Position numbers and translations under genes: made by a program. Shown one piece after another: positions 55,636 through 64,000 of a DNA stretch of 64,000 nucleotides. Source of the stretch: JACDAE01 sp963744875 (lineage in GTDB: Bacteria; Chloroflexota; Ktedonobacteria; Ktedonobacterales; Ktedonobacteraceae); the NCBI GenBank assembly GCA_963744875.1, contig CAVUVQ010000010.1, positions 124,001 to 188,000 on the forward strand, given 5' to 3'. Position 1 is the first letter of the stretch. Every line of letters starts with the position of its first letter. Under the pieces are notes generated by a model. It was not told the DNA's origin, searched no databases, and saw only the letters and a list, made by a program, of their open reading frames with translations.

Positions 55636-56328
55636 TCAGTTATCGTTGATCTTTATCCATCCATGTCGTAATGCATGAACGACTGCAGCGGTACGATCAT
55701 TAACGGATAGTTTTTTCAGGATAGACGTGATATGATTTTTCACGGTTTGATCGCTAATTTTGAGAGACTTAGCAATTTCCTTATTGCTGTTGCCGCGTGC
55801 GATGTAGTCGAGAATTTCCACTTCGCGGCTGGATAGGGGGGAGTAGAGGTCTTTGGTGGGCCCATTTTCCTCATCTTCGACGGTCAATTCGCGGAAAGAT
55901 TTGAGGACGCGACTGGCGAGTTGGGGTTTTGAGAGCACGTCATCGTTGATAAGATATTCGCCATGGCTGACTTTGCGCACGGCGTCAATCAGATCATCGG
56001 GAGTAATGCTGCGTGAATAGTAGGCGGCGGCCCCGACCTTGATGGATTGAAATAAGCGTTCTTCATCTTCAGAAGGTGTGAGGATGATGATGGCCATACG
56101 AGGCGCGAGATGGCGCGTCTGGCGGGCGATTTCGAGCGGATCAGAGGAAGTCAATCCTGCATCGATAAGTGCCACATCGGGGCTACCGGTGCGAGCAATT
56201 TCAAATACTTCTGCTGCATCGGTTGACTCTCCAATAATTACGCAGTCGCCCATACGTTCCAGGGTAGCACGGATACCCTCGCGAAACAGGGGTTGTTCAT
56301 CAATAATGATGACACGTATCGTTTCCAT
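55636..56328 (-). CDS. NarL/FixJ-family response regulator
   Basis: 230 residues. The receiver (IRVIIIDEQPLFREGIRATL) has the DE pair, the acceptor Asp in VALIDAGLTSSD and the Thr in IIILTPS, but the usual Lys is Arg (AAYYSRSITPDD). The C-terminal LuxR HTH is complete (PLSSREVEILDYIARGNSNK, then EIAKSLKISDQTVKNHITSI). No kinase is adjacent. It lies between mglA-like and glgP genes on the same strand but has its own spacing, so co-transcription with mglA is possible across 333 nt. Confidence 0.92.
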   Translation of the reverse strand: METIRVIIIDEQPLFREGIRATLERMGDCVIIGESTDAAEVFEIARTGSPDVALIDAGLTSSDPLEIARQTRHLAPRMAIIILTPSEDEERLFQSIKVGAAAYYSRSITPDDLIDAVRKVSHGEYLINDDVLSKPQLASRVLKSFRELTVEDEENGPTKDLYSPLSSREVEILDYIARGNSNKEIAKSLKISDQTVKNHITSILKKLSVNDRTAAVVHALRHGWIKINDN

Positions 56329-56661
56329 GTAATCCCTTCATAGAGAGGGGACAGCATAGAGGCTCCACCGCGACGCTGTCAGCCCTCTTCTTGATCAGTC
56401 TATTCCAAAACATCTAGAAAGTGATCACCCCTTGCTGTGATAGGGGGATGTATAGAGTGTAAGAATTGCCCTATTATACACAGAAAGTGTTCTGTGGACA
56501 AGGAGTAGCAAGAACATGCCTGTAGAATACGTTGTGAGGTGGTGGGACGCATAAGAAGTCAAGTGACCATCACCTTCCCACGTAGAGCACAACACGACAA
56601 CTCCTGAATCTACTCGCAGGTTCCCTACCTTCACATGAGGGTAGCTACCTACGAGAGTATG
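56329..56661. other. Intergenic region between mglA-like and response regulator genes
   Basis: No gene, long palindrome or clear promoter is seen. Confidence 0.35.
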
Positions 56662-57246
56662 TTAGATGCGTTCCAATCTGTGTAGAGTGGAGTTAATGGC
56701 AACGCGCAGACACTCAATGACGCCCTGACCAGTTACTGCCACGCCTTCATAGCTTGGGACGCGATAGGGGTTGAGGTATTTTTCGAGTACAGAGACCGGG
56801 AGCACATCCTGTAGGTCGCGCTTGTTCCATTGCATAACCAGGGGAAAATCTGCTACGTCCTTATTCATACGGCGCAGTTGTTCCTGGAGTTCGTTCCAGC
56901 ATTCAATGTTTTCTTGTAACTTGCTCGCCTGTAAATCGGCAACAAAGATGACGCAATCAGCGCCTTTAAGGACTGAAATCCGTGTTTGTTGATAGAGAAT
57001 CTGCCCAGGTACAGTATAGAGCTGGAAGCGGATCTGGAAGCCATGGACCTTCCCAAGCTCAAGCGGTAGCAGGTCGAAGTACAACGTACGTTCGGTTTCA
57101 GTGTCGATGGAGACCATATCACCGACATCTTGTGGATTCACAGCTTGATGGATATAATGGAGATTGGTTGTTTTGCCACAGAGGCCAATTCCATAATAGA
57201 CGATTTTGCAGTTGATCTCTCGTTTCGCCATATTGATCAGGGACAT
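56662..57246 (-). CDS. mglA: MglA-like small Ras-family GTPase
   Basis: 194 residues from ATG 57246, chosen because GGAGAGCAT precedes it and the family start (MSLINMAKREINCKIVYYG) follows. P-loop GIGLCGKTTN, switch region TERTLYFDLLPLEL, the MglA-type Walker B variant LYTVPGQILYQQTR, and base-recognition NKRD in VMQWNKRDLQ are all present. MglA sets cell polarity and motility with the MglB Roadblock partner; no Roadblock gene is seen here. A role in polarity or signalling is inferred. Confidence 0.9.
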   Translation of the reverse strand: MSLINMAKREINCKIVYYGIGLCGKTTNLHYIHQAVNPQDVGDMVSIDTETERTLYFDLLPLELGKVHGFQIRFQLYTVPGQILYQQTRISVLKGADCVIFVADLQASKLQENIECWNELQEQLRRMNKDVADFPLVMQWNKRDLQDVLPVSVLEKYLNPYRVPSYEGVAVTGQGVIECLRVAINSTLHRLERI

Positions 57247-57601
57247 ATGCTCTCCTGCCCACTCATTAAGTGCCTCATCCTTCACTCACCAGACTATCAG
57301 ATAGCTGTATATTCTGCTACTGTTTCTGGGACAGTATACATTATTCTCTAAAGCCCTGCAACCGTGTTTTTCTTACAGAGCGAATGGAATTGGACAATGC
57401 AAACATGAGGCCTGCCGCATCATTTCCCATTACTCATAGCTATCTATCAATTAAACCGCTCTTGTGATCTTATTTGGTGACAAATACGCCAGAAATAGAT
57501 CAAAAGACGGCACAAAAATGCTCGACGCTTTATTTTATTTCATTCAGTGAGAAAGTAAAAAATACAGGATAGAATAGCCCATATTTCCTATTGTAAATAG
57601 C
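57247..57601. other. Intergenic region upstream of mglA-like gene
   Basis: AT-rich, with no gene or strong promoter found. Confidence 0.35.
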
Positions 57602-57634
57602 AAGCATGTGGTCCGCTGGTCGGACCACATGCTT
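57602..57634 (-). terminator. Hairpin downstream of the amino-acid permease gene
   Basis: AAGCATGTGGTCCG and its exact complement form a 14-bp stem with a 5-nt loop about 40 nt after the permease stop. No T-run follows; a transcript end is inferred from position. Confidence 0.5.
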
Positions 57635-57675
57635 CTTGCATGAGTATTGATGGCATCTATAGAGTGGCGGAGGAT

Positions 57676-59124
57676 CTACTCCCGATCCGCGACAATTGAT
57701 CCAACACGATCCCCCAGAGTCGGATCGCGTCGGCTCAATATAAATGCATAGATGAAGGCAATAACGACGATCGCAAGAGAAATCCAGGGGAAGTAGTTAA
57801 AAGGCGCGGTCTGGCCTGGTGCGATCAGTCCCCAGAGAGGAAAGCCGATTGCGAACACGCCAAGGATGGGCAAGATCAGGTGTTTGAGCAGCGAAAAACT
57901 TTCCCGGTGATATCTCCTATAATAGACCGGAAGAGCGATATTTGAGACGAGATAGGTGAGCGCAATGAGAATTGTGCCCAACGTGGCAATCTCGCCGAAG
58001 AAGGTTACGGGCGGCACATTCCAGCCAAAAATGTAGGTGATAGCCAGCCCAATGACGAAAAAGGCGAGAAAACTTACCCACGGAGTACGCCTTTTTGAAT
58101 GCAAGCGGGCTAATCCCGCTGGCAACAAGCCTTCACGAGCTGCATTGAAAATCAGACGTGCCTGAGAATTCGAGCCTGCAATCAAGACGCCGATCGTCGA
58201 AGTGAAACCAGCAATATAGGCAAGCAATGCCAGCACACCTGACACTTTCTGCGCAGCCGTAATAAATGGCACCTCCGCCGCCGCAAGTGTTGTAACGTTA
58301 TAGTTAAACGAGACAACCGTTGCATATGAGAAGAGCAGGTAGCTCAGTGCCATCAAAACGATACTGATGAAGATAGCTTTGGGCACATTCTTGCGTGGAT
58401 TATCCGTCTCTTCAGCAAGGGCAGCAGAGTTTTCCCAACCCACGAACATATAAACGGCGACTGGGAAACCAAGTCCAAAGCCCGTTACGCCACCGGATAT
58501 ATTTGCAGGATTAAAAGGAGCTAGAGTCAGATGCGACGCGTTGGTGACCATGGTGATGACCGAAACCAGGATCAACACCACCATTTCGAGCAGGAAGAAG
58601 TAGCCTGCCCATTTGGTAGAAAGACCGACGCCACGAACCATCAGCAAAAAGACGATTGCGGAAAAGAACAGGGTCAGGGGCTGCCACGGAATGTTAATGT
58701 TCAGGAAGTGTTGTAAGATAATCTGCGTCCAGCCACCGGAGATCGTAATCACCGACGCCATCGCAATAATGTAGCCAATGCAGATCACGATCGTCGTAGC
58801 AATCGCCATCACCGGGCCAAATGTCTTGCCAATAAAGGTGATAAACGAACCAGTTGAGGGAATCGAACGTGAGAACTCAGCAAGCGTGTTTCCAAGCAAT
58901 GCTATCGCAATACCTGCCATAATAATCGTCAGGGGGGAAGCAACACCAGCGGCTGATGCAATGAGCGCGAAGCTAAAGTAGAAGCTCATTGCAGGCCCGA
59001 TATTCGCCATCGTGGCTGCCGCGATATCTGTTAACTTCAAGACACCTCGTTCCAGCCGATCCGTTCTTGCCAGTCCTGGCGTTTTCCCTTCAACAATAGG
59101 AAGATTCGACAACTCCTCTTGCAT
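57676..59124 (-). CDS. APC-superfamily amino-acid permease
   Basis: 482 residues, about 12 TM helices. TM1 begins LKLTDIAAATMANIGPAMSF, and TM6 region GFGLGFPVAVYMFVGWENSA with LAEETDNPRKNVPKAI is the APC signature. The helix ITAAQKVSGVLALLAYIAGF and SNSQARLIFNAAREGLLP are also typical. It would take up amino acids or polyamines in symport or exchange. AAAGGAG lies before the ATG. No catabolic genes are adjacent to show the substrate. Confidence 0.94.
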   Translation of the reverse strand: MQEELSNLPIVEGKTPGLARTDRLERGVLKLTDIAAATMANIGPAMSFYFSFALIASAAGVASPLTIIMAGIAIALLGNTLAEFSRSIPSTGSFITFIGKTFGPVMAIATTIVICIGYIIAMASVITISGGWTQIILQHFLNINIPWQPLTLFFSAIVFLLMVRGVGLSTKWAGYFFLLEMVVLILVSVITMVTNASHLTLAPFNPANISGGVTGFGLGFPVAVYMFVGWENSAALAEETDNPRKNVPKAIFISIVLMALSYLLFSYATVVSFNYNVTTLAAAEVPFITAAQKVSGVLALLAYIAGFTSTIGVLIAGSNSQARLIFNAAREGLLPAGLARLHSKRRTPWVSFLAFFVIGLAITYIFGWNVPPVTFFGEIATLGTILIALTYLVSNIALPVYYRRYHRESFSLLKHLILPILGVFAIGFPLWGLIAPGQTAPFNYFPWISLAIVVIAFIYAFILSRRDPTLGDRVGSIVADRE

Positions 59125-59460
59125 GACGTTCGCTCCTTTTCCTTCCCTTTTTCTGCTCGTCAGAGGGAAAGGTTGCTAGCAATCACATTGGCCCGAAGTT
59201 GCTCTCGACGCTCACCTTGCCACTATTGTTACCCTTTGCTTACAAAATGAAAGGTACGTGAACATCTGTAAGCAACTTGTTATGAAGAATGTAACATATA
59301 GCGTAGCATTTACACAAGTCCATGGATGAAATACAATAAGGACGGCCTCAAGTGATCTTCGACTTGTCTCCCCATTTCTCGATCGGCGCTATGAGGACAG
59401 CTTCTTACCGCATTTTGTGCTAGTCTATGAGAAAAGAAGCAGAAAGGAGCATATTCTCTG
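59125..59460. other. Intergenic region between divergent permease and DinB genes
   Basis: No gene is seen. AAAGGAG precedes the DinB start by about 11 nt. Confidence 0.35.
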
Positions 59461-59967
59461 ATGGCTGAAAACAACTTCACGCTCACGACGTTCTACACCT
59501 CGTGGAAAGCGTATCAGGATCATATCAAAGGAGCGCTCGTGCCGCTCACCGCCGAGCAGCTTCAACTGCGTGCCGCACCTCACCTGCGCTCTATTGGCGA
59601 GAACGTCCTGCACGTCATTGCCTGCCGTGCCTACTGGTTCACCGATTTCCTGGGCGAAGACTGCGGCGAGGAGATGAAGGTGTACGCGGGGTGGAATAAG
59701 GTTGCGCTGACGCTGGGGGCGACCATCCCACCCACTCCTGAGATGGTGCAGGGCCTCGACTACACCTGGCAATTCATGGCGGATTGTCTGGGCCGCTGGA
59801 GTCCCGACGAGATGCGACAAACCTTTCCCGATGACTGGGACGGCAAACAAGTTGACGTGTCTCGCGCCTGGGTTGTCTGGCATGTAATGGAGCATGACCT
59901 GCACCACGGCGGTGAACTCTCGCTCACCCTCGGCACACACGGACTCTCGGCGGATTTCCCCGGCTAG
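59461..59967 (+). CDS. DinB-family protein, paralogue of 40962-41447
   Basis: 168 residues. It shares with its paralogue the pattern APHLRSIGENVLHVIACRAYW and the last-helix AWVVWHVMEHDLHHGGELSL, then TLGTHGL. The His residues would hold a metal in the DinB four-helix bundle. Codon use is slightly more G/C-rich than in the paralogue. Function is unknown; many act in thiol-dependent detoxification. Confidence 0.87.
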   Translation: MAENNFTLTTFYTSWKAYQDHIKGALVPLTAEQLQLRAAPHLRSIGENVLHVIACRAYWFTDFLGEDCGEEMKVYAGWNKVALTLGATIPPTPEMVQGLDYTWQFMADCLGRWSPDEMRQTFPDDWDGKQVDVSRAWVVWHVMEHDLHHGGELSLTLGTHGLSADFPG

Positions 59968-60071
59968 AGCTTGTGAAAGACTCGACCAGGGCAAAAGATG
60001 AGAGAAAGCCTGGGCGCAAACGCGTTCCACTGTTTCGTTTCACCTCAAAATCGTCGAACATTCACGCTATT

Positions 60072-60128
60072 TATCAACATGGATACCCCACATGAGTGAC
60101 CCATATAGATACTCCACATGGGTCACTC
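60072..60128. repeat. Inverted and direct repeat between convergent genes
   Basis: GAGTGACCCAT (60094-60104) and ATGGGTCACTC (60118-60128) form an 11-bp stem. The same region is an imperfect direct duplication (GATACCCCACATGAGT / GATACTCCACATGGGT). It may end both convergent transcripts. Confidence 0.6.
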
Positions 60129-60141
60129 GCTAATAGCCGGG

Positions 60142-62850
60142 TTACAATTTTTCCAGATCCCGAAGAATACGTTGCAATAGTTCGTCAGGCAACATATCGG
60201 GAACCATGCCAGCGATCTGTTCCAGCGTCCAGTTCTTCACCATCGCAACCTCTTCCATGTTGGTTACACCTGGCATATAGGAATCCATGAGTGCACGTGT
60301 TGCTTCATTCGCAAGCAGGTCGCCTACTGTACTCTGCATGCCAAAACGCTTCTGTTCCTTCTCAGGATGGCCACCGAAGTGACGCGATGCCGTGAGAGTG
60401 AATGTAGCTGTGGCCCGGATATCCTGTGACGATGCACCGACCTGAACCTCGAACTCGCCCGCTTCGGCAACCCATTCACGGGCCAGATCATCGTAATAAG
60501 CAAGTGCATCACGCTGGATAGAGAGCGTCGCCGTCGTACGTGCGCCTGGCTCTAGATGGACTTTGGTGAAGGCTTTCAGCTCTTTTTCCGGGCGATGCAG
60601 GCTTGAAGCACGATCTCGAATGTAAAGTTGTACGATCTCTTTGCCTGCTACCTGACCCGTATTTGTAATGTCAATACGCACCTCTAGCGTATCATCCGGA
60701 CCGATCTCCTTGGCACTCAATTGAAGTGCATCGTACGCAAATGTTGTGTAGGAAAGCCCAAAGCCAAAGGGGAAGAGCGGTGCAACCTTTTTCTTTTCGT
60801 AGTAACGATAGCCGACAAACAGCCCCTCGCCATAATAGACGCGGCCATTCTCACCGGGATAATTGATGTAGGCCGGATTATCTTCCAAGCGCACGGGAAA
60901 GGTCTGAGGCAGTTTGCCGGAGGGATTTGTGACGCCAAAGAGCACATCGGCCAACGCGTTGCCGCACTCCTGACCTGGATACCATGCCTGGACAACGGCC
61001 CCAACTTGCGCAAGCCAGTTCATTGTAATGGGAGAACCTGTATTCAGCACAACGACGGTATTCTTATTGACAGCCGCGACTTTCTCAATCAGCGCGACCT
61101 GCTCGCCCACCAGTTCCATATCGGGACGATCAAAACTCTCACTCTCCCATTCGCCACTTAAGCCAACGCATACAAGTGCAACGTCGGAGGCAGCAGCCAG
61201 CGCGACAGCACGCTCAAGGGCATCAGCAGGCATAGGAGGCAGACATCCCAGGCGCACTCCCGCGAGTGGAACATGCTCGCTCTTGCTATATTCAAGTGTA
61301 AGAGCATAATCCTGTCCAGCAACCAGGTTGATAGCGCTTGTAGCTTCGGTTGAACCCAGCCCGAAATAGGTTTGACCCGGCGTTTGCTGCGTCCAGTTAT
61401 CAATTATCTCTTGACCATCGATAAACAGGCGACTCAAGCCAGCGCTGGAGAGGCCAAAGGTATAAGAACCCGTGTCGCGTGGTGTAAAGAAGCCAGAGCA
61501 ACGCATGGAGAAACGTTGTGCATCCACAGAGTCAGCCGGCTGACTGAACCAGTTTAGATCGGTTGTTTCGGTTAGCGTGGTCAAGGCGGGAGCACCTGAA
61601 AAATCATTGCTATTGAAATATGTCGTTGTCAGTCCCTGCTCACTTTGACCTTTATGAGTATGAAGAAGATCAATAGCGGGCAAGGGCAGCATTTTATGAT
61701 TGGTGCAGCCGAGTTCATAGCCGATTTTGACGGAATTGCCTGCCTGCGCCACGATACCATCAAACGGTGAGATGGCATAATAGGCGTTGACCTGGGCACT
61801 GCCTCCCGCCATAATACGCGCCGTCTTTGCATTTGGTCCAATAATTGCCAATGAGGTGAGCTTCTCGGATTGCAGGGGGAGAATATTACGTTCGTTTTTG
61901 AGCAGGACGATGCCTTCAGCAGCAGCCTCACGTGCAAGGAGTTGATGTTCAGGTCGATTGATGGCCTGCTCAGGAACGGGTTCTGGATGTGAAAATAAGC
62001 CGGCCTTTGTGATCAGGTGGAGGAGACGGCGTACGCTCTCGTCGATGGTTGTTTCATGTATCTCGCCATTCTCGATTGCTTTGAGCACCTTCTCGCCGCG
62101 CCAGACGGATGGTCCGGGCATCTCCAGATCAAGGCCAGCGTTAACGGATGGGGCAGTACTCTGGGTACCGAACCAATCGGACATAACAACACCATCAAAG
62201 CCCCATTCTTTGCGCAAGATATCGTGCAGGGTATAGACATTTTCGCTGGCGAAGGTGCCATTGACCTTGTTATAGGAGGCCATGACCGACCAGGCGTGCG
62301 CCTCCTGTACAGCGGCATGGAAGGCGGGCAGATAGATTTCGCGTAGTGCGCGTTCGCCCACCTCGGAGCTGATACTGTTGCGCTGAAATTCAAAATCGTT
62401 GCAGACATAATGTTTGACCGCCGTACCGACGCCCTGGCTCTGGACGCCCATGATATACGCTACGGCCAGCCGAGAGGAGAGATAGGGATCTTCGGAGAAG
62501 CTCTCGAAGTTGCGCCCATTGAGTGGTGAGCGATGGATATTGACGGTGGGACCAAGCAGAACCTGAGCACCTTTCGTCTTCGTCTCCTGGCCCAGCGCCT
62601 GCCCGACGCGCTCCACCAGGTCTGTATTCCAGGTGGAGGCAAGCGAGATCTCTGCTGGAAAGCAAGCTGACTTCACACCAGCGGCAAAGTTTCCTTCGCC
62701 ACGTGCTCCATTGGGGCCATCCGTCACCTTGAGAGCTGGAATACCCAGTCGTTCGATGGCGACGGTATACCACATCGAAGCACCTGCCAACATCGATACT
62801 TTTTCCTGAAGCGTCATCTGGTCCAGGAGGGTGTCTATCTGTTCACTCAT
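60142..62850 (-). CDS. GH3 beta-glucosidase with PA14 insert
   Basis: About 902 residues from ATG 62850; upstream frame residues are unrelated to the family. The GH3 N-domain shows KVTDGPNGARGEGNFAAGVK and the nucleophile Asp in GVVMSDWFGTQS. The second domain has LKNERNILPLQSEKLTSLAI and GNPSGKLPQTFPVR-like GVTNPSGKLPQTFP. A PA14 domain is inserted at about residues 400-540 (GFFTPRDTGSYTFGLSSAGL), then a fibronectin-III-like end (GKEIVQLYIRDRASSLHRPE). It lacks a signal peptide, so it probably cleaves imported oligosaccharides. A 15-bp palindrome lies 33 bp upstream. Confidence 0.94.
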   Translation of the reverse strand: MSEQIDTLLDQMTLQEKVSMLAGASMWYTVAIERLGIPALKVTDGPNGARGEGNFAAGVKSACFPAEISLASTWNTDLVERVGQALGQETKTKGAQVLLGPTVNIHRSPLNGRNFESFSEDPYLSSRLAVAYIMGVQSQGVGTAVKHYVCNDFEFQRNSISSEVGERALREIYLPAFHAAVQEAHAWSVMASYNKVNGTFASENVYTLHDILRKEWGFDGVVMSDWFGTQSTAPSVNAGLDLEMPGPSVWRGEKVLKAIENGEIHETTIDESVRRLLHLITKAGLFSHPEPVPEQAINRPEHQLLAREAAAEGIVLLKNERNILPLQSEKLTSLAIIGPNAKTARIMAGGSAQVNAYYAISPFDGIVAQAGNSVKIGYELGCTNHKMLPLPAIDLLHTHKGQSEQGLTTTYFNSNDFSGAPALTTLTETTDLNWFSQPADSVDAQRFSMRCSGFFTPRDTGSYTFGLSSAGLSRLFIDGQEIIDNWTQQTPGQTYFGLGSTEATSAINLVAGQDYALTLEYSKSEHVPLAGVRLGCLPPMPADALERAVALAAASDVALVCVGLSGEWESESFDRPDMELVGEQVALIEKVAAVNKNTVVVLNTGSPITMNWLAQVGAVVQAWYPGQECGNALADVLFGVTNPSGKLPQTFPVRLEDNPAYINYPGENGRVYYGEGLFVGYRYYEKKKVAPLFPFGFGLSYTTFAYDALQLSAKEIGPDDTLEVRIDITNTGQVAGKEIVQLYIRDRASSLHRPEKELKAFTKVHLEPGARTTATLSIQRDALAYYDDLAREWVAEAGEFEVQVGASSQDIRATATFTLTASRHFGGHPEKEQKRFGMQSTVGDLLANEATRALMDSYMPGVTNMEEVAMVKNWTLEQIAGMVPDMLPDELLQRILRDLEKL

Positions 62851-62882
62851 TCGCCTATGCCTTTCGCGTTGCACGACAATAA

Positions 62883-62897
62883 CAGAGAAATTCTCTG
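62883..62897. promoter_or_regulatory. 15-bp palindrome upstream of the GH3 gene, candidate operator
   Basis: CAGAGAA-A-TTCTCTG, a perfect odd-length dyad 33 bp upstream of the start codon. Confidence 0.45.
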
Positions 62898-63085
62898 CAA
62901 GCATATTACGACAAAAAGCGGCATATTGGTACAGCACAGAAGCGGGCAAAGAAATTGCATTCTTTTTTACAGAGCTTTTACAGATCCATCATGATTTTCT
63001 GATAATCAAAGCATATCATCTATACAGGTGCTAGAGCATAGTAGCTCTCCCTGGAAAGCAGGATTGACAGATATGCTTCCCGACC

Positions 63086-63104
63086 AGTGACATCGTCTGT
63101 CACT
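63086..63104. promoter_or_regulatory. Dyad upstream of the SHOCT gene
   Basis: AGTGACA-TCGTC-TGTCACT, 19 bp. It lies 69 bp before the start at 63173 and may be an operator or leader hairpin. No other gene is seen in 62851-63172. Confidence 0.45.
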
Positions 63105-63172
63105 ATAGCAGGTCAATAGTAGAGTATACAATAAAACAATAGTGTTTCTTTTTAGAGAGGATCGTACAGGTT

Positions 63173-63485
63173 ATGCATATGAGATATGCGCCACCGATGT
63201 TTATGTTTCATGGGCCGCTTATGTTAGTAAGCATGTTATTCTGGTTGGTACTCTTCGCCCTCTTAATCGGGCTATTAGTACGTCGTTTCAGTGGAGCGGG
63301 ATTTCGCGCCACGTCCACCATTCGCGCCACGGCCAGGTCAGCCGCCATTCCAGTACCAGCCACCGGTACAGCAAGCGTCTGCACAGGAGATCTTGCGCCA
63401 GCGTTTCGCTCGTGGTGAGATCGACGCAGCGACATTTGACCAGATGAGGGAGCGTTTAGAGGCTTCCGAGCGACCAAGAGAATAA
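63173..63485 (+). CDS. Small membrane protein with SHOCT domain, split by a +1 frameshift
   Basis: The first frame gives a TM segment (FHGPLMLVSMLFWLVLFALL, IGLLVRRF). Deleting one A near 63289 joins RRF to VERDFAPRPPFAPRPGQPPF and the SHOCT motif EILRQRFARGEIDAATFDQM, then RERLEA. The restored length is about 103 residues. SHOCT is a short oligomerisation motif found at the C-termini of many small membrane proteins. Function is unknown. Confidence 0.82.
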
Positions 63486-63575
63486 TATTCTGTAGGGGTG
63501 CGTGTGTGGGTATGGATGCGGATTCGCACCCGCACATGCACATGCACATACCCCATGTTCCACAAAAAATCCATA

Positions 63576-64000
63576 TCAATCTTTCCCTTGCAATGCACCC
63601 AGATGGCGCATCTCAGCGCTGAGCAACGCAATCAGCAGAACAACCAGAATGGTGCCCACCCCACCACCGATGACCGAGAGGGTCGGGCCAAACAGTTGGG
63701 CGGTGAGACCAGACTCAAAGCCTCCCAGTTCGTTGGATGCACCAACAAAGATGTTATTAACCGCTGAAATACGTCCGCGCATGAAGTCGGGCGCACGCAA
63801 CAACAGCAACGTGCTGCGGATGACCACACTGACGTTATCGAAGGCACCCAGCAGAAAAAGCATCGATAAGGAGAGCCAGAAGGAACGCGAAAGGCCAAAG
63901 ACGATCGTAGCGACGCCAAAGCCAGCTACGGCCAGCAGAAGCGTGCGACCAGCGTGCTTGATGGGTGGAAGATATACGAGGCAGAACGCGATAGTGATTG
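63576..64000 (-). CDS. MFS transporter, C-terminal part (cut by window edge)
   Basis: The frame is open to the window end and reads ITIAFCLVYLPPIKHAGRTL, LLAVAGFGVATIVFGLSRSF and on through LGAFDNVSVVIRSTLLLLRA, PDFMRGRISAVNNIFVGASN and the last helix pair ending LGALQGKD. This matches the C-terminal half of enterobactin-exporter-like MFS_3 proteins (RGRISAVN motif). The N-terminal half lies outside. It is convergent with the SHOCT gene; a GC-rich partial hairpin lies between at 63490-63560. Confidence 0.88.
   Translation of the reverse strand, partial: ITIAFCLVYLPPIKHAGRTLLLAVAGFGVATIVFGLSRSFWLSLSMLFLLGAFDNVSVVIRSTLLLLRAPDFMRGRISAVNNIFVGASNELGGFESGLTAQLFGPTLSVIGGGVGTILVVLLIALLSAEMRHLGALQGKD

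Noticed and set aside
5431..63289. Programmed +1 ribosomal frameshifting as the cause of the many frame breaks
   Set aside because: The sites share no slippery codon or stop context, and hppA would need four events. Only the SDR site (CTT-A-GCG) faintly resembles a known +1 site.
1..64000. CRISPR arrays, rRNA, tRNA genes
   Set aside because: No regular short repeats with spacers and no recognisable tRNA or rRNA segments were found by eye; tRNAscan-SE would settle the tRNA question.

Overview
The window is a stretch of bacterial chromosome with no plasmid or phage genes. It has mid-range GC, housekeeping genes (tsf, rpsB, dxs, gatB, ligA, hppA, glgP), many secreted or sugar-acting hydrolases (GH5-CBM13, GH30, GH3), LacI/AraC/MerR/LuxR regulators, an MglA-type small GTPase, an archaeal-style XPB-Bax1 pair and many long intergenic palindromes. 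This mix best fits Chloroflexota, probably class Ktedonobacteria. That placement is an inference from gene content and style, not from a search.

Layout. 0-5.5 kb: tsf and rpsB (minus), then a LuxR-type regulator, a Crp/Fnr regulator and an orphan ABC ATPase (plus), then a minus-strand SDR. 5.7-16 kb: dxs, a charge-segregated acidic/basic protein, gatB, a phospholipase D-like lipoprotein, two ABM-like monooxygenases, ligA and an aminoglycoside-phosphotransferase-like kinase. 16-20 kb: a MerR/GyrI-like regulator with a DDN-type nitroreductase, and a K+-independent-type H+-pyrophosphatase. 20-24 kb: a transglutaminase-like protein, a small ORF, an ISL3 remnant and a secreted GH5 cellulase with a ricin-type lectin domain. 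24-34 kb: a membrane-bound sulfite-oxidase-like molybdoenzyme, a GT-C glycosyltransferase, a CHASE3-PAS histidine kinase and a four-gene osmoprotectant ABC operon. 34-40 kb: a PLP aminotransferase, a quinone oxidoreductase and a LacI-GH30 pair. 40-47 kb: a kinase, DinB, a HAD phosphatase, a ThuA/Gfo-Idh-MocA fusion, and a cysteinyl-tRNA synthetase fused in frame to a GT2 glycosyltransferase. 47-52 kb: a phosphoesterase, VOC plus AraC, and XPB plus Bax1. 52-64 kb: GtrA, alpha-glucan phosphorylase, a NarL-type regulator, an MglA-like GTPase, an amino-acid permease, a second DinB, a GH3 beta-glucosidase, a SHOCT protein and a truncated MFS transporter.

Two patterns cut across the window. First, about a dozen intergenic gaps hold long near-perfect inverted repeats with arms of up to 48 bp. 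They share edge sequence (GTAGGG... and ...CCCTAC). Some share a core (GCGTCCG[CT][AG]ATTGAT), and two pairs show arm changes that keep the pairing. One case is three nested palindromes. Second, at least 18 reading-frame breaks split otherwise normal genes, including gatB and hppA (four breaks). Sixteen of them are repaired by deleting one base, which points to insertion-type sequencing errors rather than real gene decay. Each broken gene is annotated at its full restored extent.

The strongest candidates for new biology are the CysRS-GT2 fusion with its probable His-rich tail and linked oxidoreductase/phosphatase genes, the nested palindromic element, and the XPB-Bax1 pair in a bacterial setting.
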